DNA of 64,000 nucleotides from the NCBI GenBank assembly GCA_963719805.1, contig CAVRDF010000008.1:930001-994000 (forward strand), in the 5' to 3' direction. The notes under the pieces are model-generated. The model did not search any database. It was not told the DNA's origin and was given only the letters and a program-made list of their open reading frames with translations. Below, piece by piece: positions 19,783-29,229 of this stretch. Origin of the DNA: JAMXLO01 sp963719805 (GTDB lineage Bacteria > Pseudomonadota > Alphaproteobacteria > Acetobacterales > Acetobacteraceae). The stretch's first letter is position 1, and every line of letters begins with the position of its first letter. Both the position numbers and the translations under genes were made by a program.

Positions 19783-21289
19783 ACCGGCGATCGAGATCCA
19801 CTTGGGCAACCGATACTTTGCCGTCACTGATCAGGCACTCCCGCACTCCCCCCACCATCTCCGGCAGCTTACGTTGGAGGACCTGGAGTCCTTGTTCAGG
19901 ATTGGAGCCGCATTCAAGGCGGCCAGTCCGCCTGGTTCGTTGAACACAAGAACTAAGTCACGCGATCAGTCCCGCTTCGCCGTCGCGTTTCGCCTTGGCG
20001 CCGAACTTCGCCAGCAGGGCAAGTCACTCGAAGAAGTAACACGAACGCTCCGCGATGACCCACGAACCGCCGATTGGTGTCGAGAAAAAGGTGACGCCAA
20101 CGATGGACGAGAACTGCGGCGCATCTGGGAGCGCGCCGGCAATTCTGGATGGCTGGCAGAGGCCCAACTCAACCGTGACGGCCACCCGCGATCAAACCTT
20201 GCCAACGCTCTCTTGGCATTACGGAAGGCGCCTGAGCTTAACGATCTATTCGCCTATGATGAGATGCTACGGGCGCCACTTCTGGTCAGGCCAATACCCG
20301 GTGACGCTGCGGGTGATCTGCCTCGGCCGTTGACGGACTCCGATGTGACCGCCGTTCAGGAGCGGCTGCAACTCGCTGGCCTCCCGGCAGTGACGAAAGA
20401 CACAACACACCAGGCGGTAGATTTACGCGCACGAGAATGCGCGTTTCATCCCGTGCGTGACTACTTGGACGGTTTATGCTGGGACGGTGAGAAACGGCTC
20501 GACAGTTGGCTCTCCACTCATCTCGGTGCTGAGGCGAGCGTCTATGTGAGCGGCATTGGCAAGTTGTTCATGATCGCAATGGTGGCGCGAATTTACTCCC
20601 CTGGATGCAAGGCCGATTACATGCTCGTGCTGGAAGGTCCGCAAGGTGTGGGAAAATCCACCGCGTGTGGACTTCTTGGTGGCCGATGGTATTCCGATAG
20701 TCTACCGGATATCCGCCTAGGCAAGGACGCATCACAGCACCTCAATGGAAAGTGGTTGATCGAGGTTGCCGAACTGTCAGCGCTAGACAAAGCCGAGGCT
20801 GCTGCGCTGAAGGCATTCATAACGCGCAACGAAGAACGGTATCGCCCAAGTTATGGTCGAAAGGAGGTCATTGAGCCGCGTCAGTGCGTGTTCATTGGCA
20901 CAACAAATAAGCAGGTCTATCTGCGTGACGAGACCGGCGGGCGGCGTTTTTGGCCGGTCAAAGTGGGTCGCGTTAATATTGAATCCCTCGCGCAAAACCG
21001 GGACCAGCTCTTTGCTGAGGCTGTTCAGCTCTACAAGGACGGTGCGAATTGGTGGCCTGATCGGAACTTCGAGATGAACCACATCTTGCCTGAGCAGGAT
21101 GCGCGCTATGAAGCGGACGCGTGGGAACAGGCAATTTCTGAATGGCTGGCGACCCAGCCGGTGGGCGAGCCTGTGACGGTGCTGAGTGTCGCACGACACG
21201 CTCTATTCATGGACCCGCACAGGATCGGAACCGCAGATCAGCGTCGTATCTCAGCCGCTCTGGGAACGACTTGGGTGGACGCGCGGTAA
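19783..21289 (+). pseudogene. Primase-helicase, VapE-like helicase part
   Basis: Begins in the host frame as PAIEIHLGNRYFAVTDQALPHSP. The virulence-associated E (VapE) domain carries Walker A LEGPQGVGKST (near 20634), Walker B-like WLIEVAELSALDKAEAAALKAF, the sensor IEPRQCVFIGTTNKQ and the arginine-finger region DETGGRRFWPVKVG, all characteristic of superfamily 3-type helicases in satellites and phages. No start codon of its own is convincing; an ATG at 19703 lies in the IS remnant. The helicase domain looks undamaged. The protein would have unwound a dedicated origin, and repeats of that kind lie directly downstream. Confidence 0.8.
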
Positions 21290-21325
21290 AAGATCTGGGT
21301 CCGTCCGCCCGTGGGTTCGGCTGAA

Positions 21326-21457
21326 TGACGCATGACGCACATGACGCACTTCTCTACTAAGGCTGTGGCTGCGAAGCAGTGATACAAAAAAATTCAAAGG
21401 GTAGAGTACCACTCATGGGCTCTATTGGCGAGTGCGTCATGTCCGTCATGTGCGTCA
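21326..21457. other. Candidate replication origin: opposed iteron triplets
   Basis: Three TGACGCA units on the left (21326-21332, 21333-21339, 21342-21348) face three inverted units on the right (TGCGTCA 21433-21439, TCCGTCA 21442-21448, TGCGTCA 21451-21457). The 84-bp spacer is A/T-richer than its surroundings and includes GATACAAAAAAATTCAAAGGG. This is directly 3' of the helicase gene. Satellite origins of the SaPI type have the same plan of iterons on both sides of an A/T-rich segment beside the primase/helicase gene. The origin role is inference. Confidence 0.55.
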
Positions 21458-21824
21458 CGGGGATGGTGGAGGGGGTAGCGATCCATCGTCTGGTGAAGAT
21501 CCAGATGCCTTGCCATTGCTTACGCGGAGAGCGTGTCAAATTGGCTGTCCCGCAGCGTTTAGGTCAGAGGCGTCCGATACATGCACCGATGCAGCCACCT
21601 TGCATCGGACGTAGTGCCAAGCCACCTACGAAGACGAAGCTTGGGGCGCACGTTTAGATGGATTCTGACAGCAAATGAGTAGCTGGATATTTAATAGGCA
21701 TGATGCACGCGCATCTCGAGGTGCGGGATATATCCTTCGCTGTCCCGATCTGTCCGGGCAACCGCGTCGGAAGAGGAGACGATCCTGAGATAGTTGCTCG
21801 AAAAGGCCGGAAGGATGTGTGGCG

Positions 21825-22478
21825 ATGGAAACTACTGATTTGAAGCGCGAGACCGGCACGGACGTGGCGACCGACTACGAGCTAAAGCCTGAGGAGCGTA
21901 CCCAGGTCCTTGCTCACGTCGAGCGAAGAAAGCAGAAACCGACTGCCCCAAAAGTGACGGTTACCAGCAAGGCTGGCGTAGTGCACATCGCAATGGATCA
22001 TCCCGTGCAGACGATAGGTCAGACGCTGCTGATGCAGTCCCTCGGTGTGACAGACTTGACGTTCTACAACGCACTGCTAAGCCAACTTATCAACGTGACG
22101 TCCACAGGTAGCAATGCGGACGAGCAAGGCTTGAACGCGGCGCTGGCGATGGTCCGTGCGATCCAGCCGCAGGACGAGGCAGAGGCAATGCTAGCCGCGC
22201 AGATGGCCGCAGTACATTTGGCCACGATGAAATTCGCGCGGCGAATTAACCACGTCGAGAACGTCGGGCAGCAGGATAGTGCGGTGAATGCGTTCAACAA
22301 ACTCGCACGGACATACGCCGGGCAGTTGGAGGCGCTGAAACGCTACAGGACGGGAGGGGAGCAGCGAGTGACAGTGCAGCACGTCACGGTCAACGAGGGT
22401 GGGCAGGCGATCGTGGGAAGCGTGTCTGCAGGAGCACGGAAACCGGGGGGTGGCCGAAACGGGGAGGCAGCCCCATGA
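21825..22478 (+). CDS. Conserved-type hypothetical protein of the satellite module
   Basis: 217 aa from the ATG at 21825, with GGAAGGA 9 nt upstream; the GTG at 21819 would add two residues. It has a charged N-terminus, then a helical core (IGQTLLMQSLGVTDLTFYNALLSQLI... AALAMVRAIQPQDEAEAMLAAQMAAVHLATMKFARR) and VNAFNKLARTYAGQLEALKRYRTGGEQRVTVQHVTVNEGG. Proteins of this appearance are seen beside HGGxxG proteins and terminase-like genes in alphaproteobacterial prophage regions; no function is assigned. Overlaps the next gene by 4 bp (ATGA). Confidence 0.65.
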   Translation: METTDLKRETGTDVATDYELKPEERTQVLAHVERRKQKPTAPKVTVTSKAGVVHIAMDHPVQTIGQTLLMQSLGVTDLTFYNALLSQLINVTSTGSNADEQGLNAALAMVRAIQPQDEAEAMLAAQMAAVHLATMKFARRINHVENVGQQDSAVNAFNKLARTYAGQLEALKRYRTGGEQRVTVQHVTVNEGGQAIVGSVSAGARKPGGGRNGEAAP

Positions 22479-22735
22479 AGTCGGTAGCCGCAATGCACGC
22501 CGCGCCGCGATGCACCGCTACTTCAAAACGGACCAAGCAGCGCTGTCGAGCCCCCGCCGTCACGGGCTGGAGGGTTTGCCGGTTTCACGGTGCTCGCGGT
22601 GGAGGGCCAAAGGGACACCGCAATGGGGCATACAAGAACGGGGTGCATACGAATGAGGCGGTGGCGGAGCGGCGGGCGGTTGCTTCACTACTGCGACAAG
22701 CGAGGGCAGGGAGGGCGAAGGTGGAGAGCGGTTAG
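22475..22735 (+). CDS. HGGxxG-motif protein
   Basis: 86 aa. Contains RCRAPAVTGWRVCRFHGARGGGPKGHRNGAYKNG, with paired cysteines and the His-Gly-Ala-Arg-Gly-Gly-Gly segment typical of the small HGGxxG family often found in phage and satellite clusters. The Cys...Cys-x2-His arrangement hints at metal binding. The second part is helical (NEAVAERRAVASLLRQARAG). Coupled to the preceding gene through a 4-bp overlap. Confidence 0.65.
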   Translation: MKSVAAMHAAPRCTATSKRTKQRCRAPAVTGWRVCRFHGARGGGPKGHRNGAYKNGVHTNEAVAERRAVASLLRQARAGRAKVESG

Positions 22736-22909
22736 GCGTGCGATCATTAGCCTTGAAGGTTGAAATCGTTATCTAACCGTCGGAACATGCCAGTGCCCTC
22801 AAGCTGCTTGAAAGTTTCGCTAGCCCATGTTAAATAATAGAAGTCTTCCCGTTGGGCAGGACTAACGGATAAGGGGTCGGTTCCAGGATCGGGGTCGGCC
22901 CCTTTTTCA

Positions 22910-23533
22910 CGTCGAGTATTTTGGTACATCGACGGCTTCAATCTGTATCACGCGATATCGGCGCTTGAGCGTCCGATCCTGAAATGGTGCGACCTACACT
23001 CGCTTGCCGCTTCATATTTGCTCGAGGGAGATCTGCTGACGGCCGTTAATTTCTTCACCGCCCTAAATACATGGGACGTTAACAAACGTCGGCGGCATCT
23101 CGCGTACATTAAAGCCCTTAAAAAATGCGGGGTACTCACCCATCAATCGAAATTCGATCGCGTGACCAGATTTTGTCGCACGAAAGAACGATACTGTAGG
23201 TTTCATGAAGAGAAGCAGACAGATGTTAACATAGCCGTGCAGGCATTGTCTGATGCTCATCATAACAACGCGGCCAAGATGTTTTTTGTGACCGCTGACA
23301 GTGATCAGATTCCTACCTTTCGCTATCTTCGGGAGAAATTCCCCGGAGTTAGACGGTTTCTAGTCGCCCCTCCGGGCCGTCTGCCGCATGCCAGAGAGCT
23401 GGGAAAATTTGCAGATAGAGTATTTCAGCTTACCGCGGGTCGCCTAGATGATCACCAATTACCAGCGACTGTACGCGACGATTTAGGACGCTTCATTGCC
23501 GCCAGGCCAGCTCATTATGCTCCGCACAGTTGA
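22910..23533 (+). pseudogene. NYN-domain (PIN-like) nuclease, no start codon visible
   Basis: Reads VFWYIDGFNLYHAISALERPILKWCDLHSLA, then FFTALNTWDVNKRRRHLAYIKAL, EKQTDVNIAVQALSDAHHNNAAKMFFVTADSD and a C-terminal helix region. The Asp of YIDGFN, the Asp of KQTDVNIA and the SD pair of VTADSDQ are the NYN/PIN catalytic acids, so the core is complete. From the upstream stop (22838) to VFWY there is no ATG, GTG or TTG in frame, so the 5' end was probably replaced or shifted; an internal start at 23018 would lose the first catalytic Asp. It is more A/T-rich than its neighbours. Confidence 0.65.
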
Positions 23534-23904
23534 AGTCAAACTGTCCGGCAATGGCAGCAAATTGAATGCACTATGGGCGATCCGGGGATCGAGAGACGTT
23601 CTAGGCAGGACCGCTAATGAGGACGGGTCATCCGGGAGCTTCTGGGTCGAACTTGTTTACGGGGCCTGTGCGACCCCCGCCAAGGCTTGCAGGATGAGCT
23701 TCAACTGCGAATTGCTCTGCCGCGACTTTGGGACTAAACCACCTTTTTAGATGTTCGTTGATCCGATGAGCCGGCCTCCGGTTTTGATCGCGTTCAGCCA
23801 GTCGGGCTTCGCAAGCGGCCGCCCCGAAGAATTGCGAAAATTCGACTTGAATTCGGATTTCGAGAATTCTAGATTATCTGCGTCATAACAAACAGATATA
23901 CATC

Positions 23905-24264
23905 ATGAGCAACTGGGGCGGTCGTCGCGAAGGTGCTGGGAGGCCAAGAGGCTCTCAGAACGGGAATACAAAGGCCAGGCGCGAAGCTTCGCGTGCCGTC
24001 ATCGAGCGCTTTGAGACCGAAACACCGGAAGCCTTTCAGGGCAACGCTCTGGCGCTCCTACAGATGGTGTACCGGACGCAGACGCTGCCGCTGGAGGTGC
24101 GGATTGACGCCGCCAGCAAGGCTATACGTTTTGAGACGCCCGCGCTCGGCGCCACGCTCGTGCGAGATGTCACGCCGCCAGCGAGTCCGGCAGAGCTAGA
24201 TCGCCGTATCACTGAGCTACTGCAGAAGGGCCTACGCGGTGCCGTTACGGTTATCGACGGCTGA
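23905..24264 (+). CDS. Terminase small subunit-like protein
   Basis: 119 aa. The N-terminus GGRREGAGRPRGSQNGNTKARREA is the glycine/arginine motif found at the start of many phage terminase small subunits and satellite TerS-like proteins. A helical region follows (TPEAFQGNALALLQMVYRTQTLPLEVRIDAASKAIRFE). No large terminase subunit is present. In satellites a lone small subunit redirects packaging of a helper phage; here that is inference from position and motif only. Confidence 0.6.
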   Translation: MSNWGGRREGAGRPRGSQNGNTKARREASRAVIERFETETPEAFQGNALALLQMVYRTQTLPLEVRIDAASKAIRFETPALGATLVRDVTPPASPAELDRRITELLQKGLRGAVTVIDG

Positions 24265-24841
24265 GATCGAAACTGCGCTCCCGGGACTTTCGCCCGACGA
24301 GCGTGCGGAACTGCACGGCCTGCTGGAGAGACGCGATCGAATGGCCGCTGAGGTGCCGCATGACAGTCGCGAGCCGATCGAAGAGATCGTCAAGCGTATG
24401 CATGCGGAGACGGCGGCTGCGTCAGTCAATCCTGAGGCTTGGGTTGCCGCCCACGAGGCGCATCGCCGATCATACGACGCGCATTACGCGAGATTGTCGC
24501 AAGCCCGAACGGGGCATCCGTGCGATGACATTGAAGCTTTTTTGCGGGAGGTCTCGGAAGGAATGAAGGAAGCTGAGGCCCTCGCAAGGGCAGACGGATT
24601 TCGGCCGGCCGACGAAGTGGTGCCGCCGCGCGGTAGGTCTGCGTCGCCCGTAGACAGCGTCTCCACGGCGAGCCTGCCTCCGGCTGTACGGGAGGACATC
24701 GCGTATACGCGTGCGGTGTCTCGGCGTGCCGTGGCGGCACCGCTACCGCCGGCTCCATTTGTGGCGCCCATTGTGGATGTGCTTGCGCCTTACCGGGGAA
24801 CGGGGCTCTCGGATGATATGCAGCAAGCTGAAGATCGGTAG
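24239..24841 (+). CDS. Hypothetical protein downstream of terminase-like gene
   Basis: 200 aa from a GTG at 24239, overlapping the previous gene by 26 bp. The N-terminal half is helical and acidic (LSTAEIETALPGLSPDERAELHGLLERRD ... IEAFLREVSEGMKEAEALARADG). The C-terminal half is Pro/Ala-rich and probably disordered. No family recognised. Overlap and direction point to one operon with the terminase-like gene. Confidence 0.55.
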   Translation: MPLRLSTAEIETALPGLSPDERAELHGLLERRDRMAAEVPHDSREPIEEIVKRMHAETAAASVNPEAWVAAHEAHRRSYDAHYARLSQARTGHPCDDIEAFLREVSEGMKEAEALARADGFRPADEVVPPRGRSASPVDSVSTASLPPAVREDIAYTRAVSRRAVAAPLPPAPFVAPIVDVLAPYRGTGLSDDMQQAEDR

Positions 24842-25104
24842 CCGTGATCGAAGCCGTTTTTGGTGGTTCGGCGGAACATATGTCCGCCGCAGCGTGAGCC
24901 ATTTCAATGGCTTAGGCGGCAATCATTCGTCAGCCTACACCACAGCATACATTTCGTGCGGCGATTGTAGCCTTGCGGCCCTGAGGTTGGATCGGTCCAG
25001 CAGGGTCCGATCAAGATAAGCTCGCTGCTGAGTATCGCCAGTAGCACCGGCTTGCTCGCGTACCGCCCCGCTCAATCTTCCGCCCCAGACTTTGGCCCCT
25101 TACA

Positions 25105-25118
25105 TTGATCTGGATCAA
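25105..25118. promoter_or_regulatory. FNR/FixK-type box
   Basis: TTGAT-CTGG-ATCAA matches the FNR/FixK consensus (TTGAT-N4-ATCAA) exactly. It lies in a stretch (24842-25222) without any gene I can support, so its target is unclear; the nearest genes are the one at 25223-25564 (convergent to it) and the module to the left. Confidence 0.45.
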
Positions 25119-25222
25119 CCGGCTTGCACCGAATTGCTGGTCAGGCAACCCGATGGCATCGTTCTCCGTCCGCTCATCCGGCGTCGGATTTAGTGCCCGT
25201 GCCGCGCCCCCCAACTTGCCAG

Positions 25223-25564
25223 TTAAGCCACAGGCTTGGAAAGAGCGTCTTCCCTGTCGTCGGGCTCCCCGCCAGTCGCGATCCGCATGACGTCGCCGAT
25301 CGCGTCGGCGGGCACTTTTGCCCCTTGGGTCCGGTCGGCAAATGGGGGAACCTCTACCAGCGTTCCTATAAGACGTAATAGCGCCTGATGTTCTGGACCT
25401 TTCGTCTCAGCGCTCAGGAACGCTGCGACTTCGATGGGGGACAGCCGAGCTCCAGAGGGGGCGTTCGGTTGATGGATAACAAACGCATTGCCGGTCTGCG
25501 GCTCGCGCCCTAGAAACCAGGAATCACCGTTGGCGCTGCGATATAGCTCTCGCCGGTTCGCCAT
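25223..25564 (-). CDS. Conserved-type small hypothetical protein
   Basis: 113 aa starting MANRRELYRSANGDSWFLGRE at 25564, with GGAG 8 nt upstream; the frame is open further up but without a ribosome site. It reads on as GNAFVIHQPNAPSGARLSPIEVAAFLS ... GPEHQALLRLIGTLVE. Proteins with this YRS.NGD.W.L...P.tG.AFV.HQ.NAPSG pattern are widespread short hypotheticals in Acetobacteraceae and Rhizobiales, often on mobile DNA. No function known to me. Confidence 0.7.
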   Translation of the reverse strand: MANRRELYRSANGDSWFLGREPQTGNAFVIHQPNAPSGARLSPIEVAAFLSAETKGPEHQALLRLIGTLVEVPPFADRTQGAKVPADAIGDVMRIATGGEPDDREDALSKPVA

Positions 25565-25924
25565 GATCATCTCCGCTGCTTTTGCGCTAAGCGTATAGAG
25601 GGCGGACGGCACGCTATCAAACGTCAATATTTTTCTGGGATTGAACTCATGGGCCGCTACCTTGTAAGGACGTCGTTGCGCCGGCTTGGGCGGTATAACG
25701 GGAGGCGCGGCCCCCTTCAGGCACGACGCGATCGTGCGCACCTCGCCCGTTTGTCGTCGTCACCGCAAAAGCAACCATAACACCGGCAGCACACGCGCCG
25801 AGGCGTGCAGCCGAGACGATGTGCCCCACATGGTGCGCCGGCGGCACATGACGCCCAAGCGTCATTGGGGGATACAAGGCCAGAACGGAACGGCGGCGAA
25901 CGGCCCGCCAGCGCGCTTCGACCG

Positions 25925-26198
25925 GCGCGGGCAACGGATGGTGACGGAGACGGTGGGTGCGTTCGCCGAATTCGAACGCGCCATGATCCGGGAGCGAACT
26001 TCTGCTGGCCTTGCGGCTGCCCGGGCTGAGGGCCGCATCGGCGGCCGCCGCAAGAAGCTGGACCACGCCAAGCGCCGCGAGATTGCCGAAGCGGTGATCT
26101 CAGGAAGGAAGACAGCAGCGCAGATGGCGCGGATATTCGAGTCTCGCCGCCGACTGTTCGCGCATCATCGCGGCCCAGTGGTGGCCGGAGAGCGCCCA
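25925..26198 (+). pseudogene. Serine resolvase fragment, C-terminal part
   Basis: Closely matches residues about 115-205 of the intact resolvase at 47450-48067: VGAFAEFERAMIRERTSAGLAAARAEGRIGGRRKKLD, AKRREIAEAVISGRKTAAQMARIF, then a small disruption (ESRRRLFAHHRGPVVAGERP) in the HTH. The catalytic N-terminal domain is absent. Homology continues about 30 bp past the stop region (GATTGGGAGC). Confidence 0.8.
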
Positions 26199-26214
26199 TC
26201 GATTGGGAGCCAGC

Positions 26215-26919
26215 GGATCGGCCACGAGGAGGATACGCCGTACGCGGGGGCAAAGGCACGACGTGGGCCGCGTCAGATTCTACCCCTGCGTCCTTCAAGG
26301 CGCCTCAGGAACGGGCATACATTTCGTGCCATGTCGCATCCACTCGGCAGCGAATGCGACGAAGGCGCAGCGTCTTTGCTACCCCACGCAGCAGACCGTC
26401 GCGATTAAGCCCCAAAGGCCAGCCGAAAGAACCATGGCGTAAACTATGCCCCTCGCAGCACGCAGGGGCATCTCGCCCTCATCTACATGGACTTCGGAAT
26501 AATCGAACGACAGTTCCGGTGCAATATACTGTCTCGGTCATCTGGCGCTGCCCCAACCTGAACTCAGTCTAATCACTCATTCCGTAAGGGGGAATCCGGC
26601 CGCTCGGCGCGAAACTGTCATTAATTCTTCATTAATCTGTTGGCGTGCCGAAGCTGCGCATGGCTAAAACGTCTCGATGCCCGCATACAGTTCTGTCTAG
26701 GCGGCCAAACGCCTTTCGGAGGAAGTTCGGGCATCGCATAGACCCCGCCGGTGCGTCTCTCTCTGCCTTCGCTATGCCTGCAGCGGCAATCCCGGCGGCT
26801 CGCCTCGGGTTGAGTGCGCGTGGGGTCAGCTCAGCGCTCGAGCGCGAGATATGCACGTGCGAAACCCTGGCGGTAAAGTCGGTGGACCAAGCGAGGACTG
26901 AACTCGCTCTCGCTCGCGA
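26215..26919. other. No recognisable gene
   Basis: I see no frame with family features, no RNA and no clear repeat here. The short frames present look like chance or decay. Confidence 0.4.
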
Positions 26920-28040
26920 CGTGCCTCGCCGGCAGGATGGACGCGGGATTTGCGACTATAAGCGATGGCCTGCCGTTTCGGTAGGCCGAACCAGAACAAA
27001 ACAGCCGCGGCAAGCCCGATGACGCCGCAACCTACATACGCCGCACCATAGCTCACATGTTCGGCTATAACTTCGCTGAGCAGACTACTGCTCGTTACGC
27101 CTAACCCCCGCAGTGTTGCCATGATGCCCTGTGCGAGATTGTAATGCCCGCTCCGCGCGTCACATCCGCCAGCCAGATAGGCGTCAGTGCAGCGAACAAG
27201 CCTGTGCCGATGCCGCCGAATATCTGAAGCGCGATGAGGTCGGGCGCGCTACTCAGCAGCGCGGTGACGACTGCCTGCACCGGCAGCATCGCGCAACCTG
27301 CCGCCATGAGCCAACGGTGGCCGAGCCCATCAGCACGCTTCCCAACCAGGATTGATGCCGCCGGCATGCCCAGCTGTGATGCGACTATCAGCGCAGAGGT
27401 CAGAACGCAGGCCGTCAGCTTGGTTGTCGGCACCGAGTTTTTAGCCCACCAACGTGAGCAGTGGCGCATCCGCCAGTTCATACAGAAAGCTGCACGCGCC
27501 AAATACCAGCAACGAGCGACTGCGCAGCAGTCTCATCCAACCTTGCGGCCCTCATCGCGGTTCTCTCCACTTCCAGTCCGCGCGCGCGCCGAAGGTCTAC
27601 TTTATTGGGGGATCGTCATCGCTGCGAACGCGGTGAGTGCGGCAATGAGCGGCACCTGCAGGAAAACCGCCTCAGCACTGACAAGATAAGCGAGCAATAC
27701 CGGATACGACCGCAACCACGAGGTTCCCGGCTCGTGACCAGCGCTGCGTTCCTGCCCATACGCGCGGTCAAGACCTCTCGCGCGCACGGACCAGGACTGT
27801 GAGCACCGCTACTGCCGGCTGCGAAAACGCCGCTGAGCCAGGCCTGCATGGCACTGTTCGCTAATCGTCCTGGCCAGAAAGCGCGGCGCCCAAGCGATGA
27901 TCGGAGCCACCGAGCGGCCAGGACCAGGAGGGCCCAGAGCGATCCGCCCTCGCTTCCGTTAGTCCGATCAAGCCATGCACCAATTGGCGTTTGCGCCGCT
28001 AGGCCGAGCCAGCCGCCAACCGTAGTGGCGCTTTGATTGC
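26920..28040 (-). pseudogene. MFS transporter, decayed
   Basis: Pieces of one 12-helix major facilitator protein in several frames. The C-terminal piece at 26920-27122 reads MATLRGLGVTSSSLLSEVIAEHVSYGAAYVGCGVIGLAAAVLFWFGLP. The middle piece at about 27140-27420 reads ASILVGKRADGLGHRWLMAAGCAMLPVQAVVTALLSSAPDLIALQIFGGIGTGLFAALTPIWLADVTRGAG, with the conserved G-R-D/K motif. N-terminal traces near 27620-27990 include AWLSGVFAAGSSGAHSPGP. At least three frameshifts separate them. The substrate cannot be inferred. Confidence 0.75.
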
Positions 28041-28530
28041 GGCCTCAGGCGTCTTGATGCAAGCCGTATTAATCGTCATGGCATCCCTTTCTGGTTGCTG
28101 GGGAAATATCGTAGCCGGGACGTCCAACCCAGCCGCGCCGATCAACCGTTATACCACAACAAATGGCCGGTTCCGGAGGATATCCTATGATACCGCGCTC
28201 GACGCGACCTCCCGTGTTCGCGCGCACGTCTGCGGTGTTTGGAGTATCATCGGTCTGCGGCGCTGTACATTTGCACCCACGTCGTGCACTGCCTGCCGGA
28301 GATCGCAAGTGCGGCCGACTTTTTGCAACTGCCTGCGATTGCAATATCTACGTATGCAGGCTCCTCAAAGAACGTGAGTGAGCCCACATTCAACGCAAAG
28401 AGACACGGTAATTAGCGACTTGCAAAGGGGAATAGGCTACAGCCTCTCTCATCAACCCACTCAATAGTCCGAACGCGCTGCCGAATTGATAACAGCAATG
28501 AGGCAGTCAAGCGCGTGGCTTGCCGGCATT

Positions 28531-28960
28531 TTACTGCTCATCGCCACCTGCCGCCGATCTGGATGAGCGCCAGCGCAATGGGCGGCAGAAACTCCTGCAT
28601 TTGTCCAATGGGACTTGTGTCGAGGTCAGCATCACTTCAACGCCGGCACTGTCCTCCTCGCCAGAGCCACCAAACGACACTGAGATACCGAGTTCGCCGC
28701 ATTGAAGATGCCAGATCACCTGCGGCGGGAAAACGTGGGTCGTTTGCACCAAAGGCTCCTCGACATATACGAGCCCGTCCTGTCTTCGGTACCTCGTGCT
28801 GCAGCCGCGAAACAAACTCGGAAACTGCTCGCTCAGGCTCATCTATTAGCGCGATGTCAGTCCGGCGACGTTCATCCCGTTCCTTCTGAGCGTCACTGCG
28901 ATCATGGCAGCCGGCTAAAAGTATCCCAACAGCGGCTACGCCCACAACGTTTCCCCACAT
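28531..28960 (-). pseudogene. Lipoprotein gene with one frameshift
   Basis: Starts at 28960 with a lipoprotein signal, MWGNVVGVAAVGILLAGC (lipobox LAGC), then a charged linker DRSDAQKERDERRRTDIALIDEPERAVSEFVSRLQHEV. Near 28790 the frame is lost and continues in another as YRRQDGLVYVEEPLVQTTHVFPPQVIWHLQCGELGISVSFGG ... EDSAGVEVMLTSTQVPLDKC. The two Cys in the second part could pair in the periplasm. The family is unknown to me. If repaired it would be an approx. 140-residue anchored protein. Confidence 0.6.
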
Positions 28961-29229
28961 TATCAGCCTCCCGCGCCAACGGTTCCAGAATAGAGAGCCG
29001 CGAACCAAGCACCTAATCGCGCTTATCGGACCGCAACGCACTTCCGGGGTGCTTTGCGCCTGATAGACTACGCTGAATTAGAGTGTTCGTAGCGTCGGGC
29101 GGTGATTTTCGCAGCCGACGGGTAGGCTGTCACTGCAGGGCTAACCACAAAGCTACAAATATGAGGGTGAGGAAGACTTCGTTGCGCGCTGCCTTCACGA
29201 ACGCCCTTCTTATTGCTAAATCACCCACT

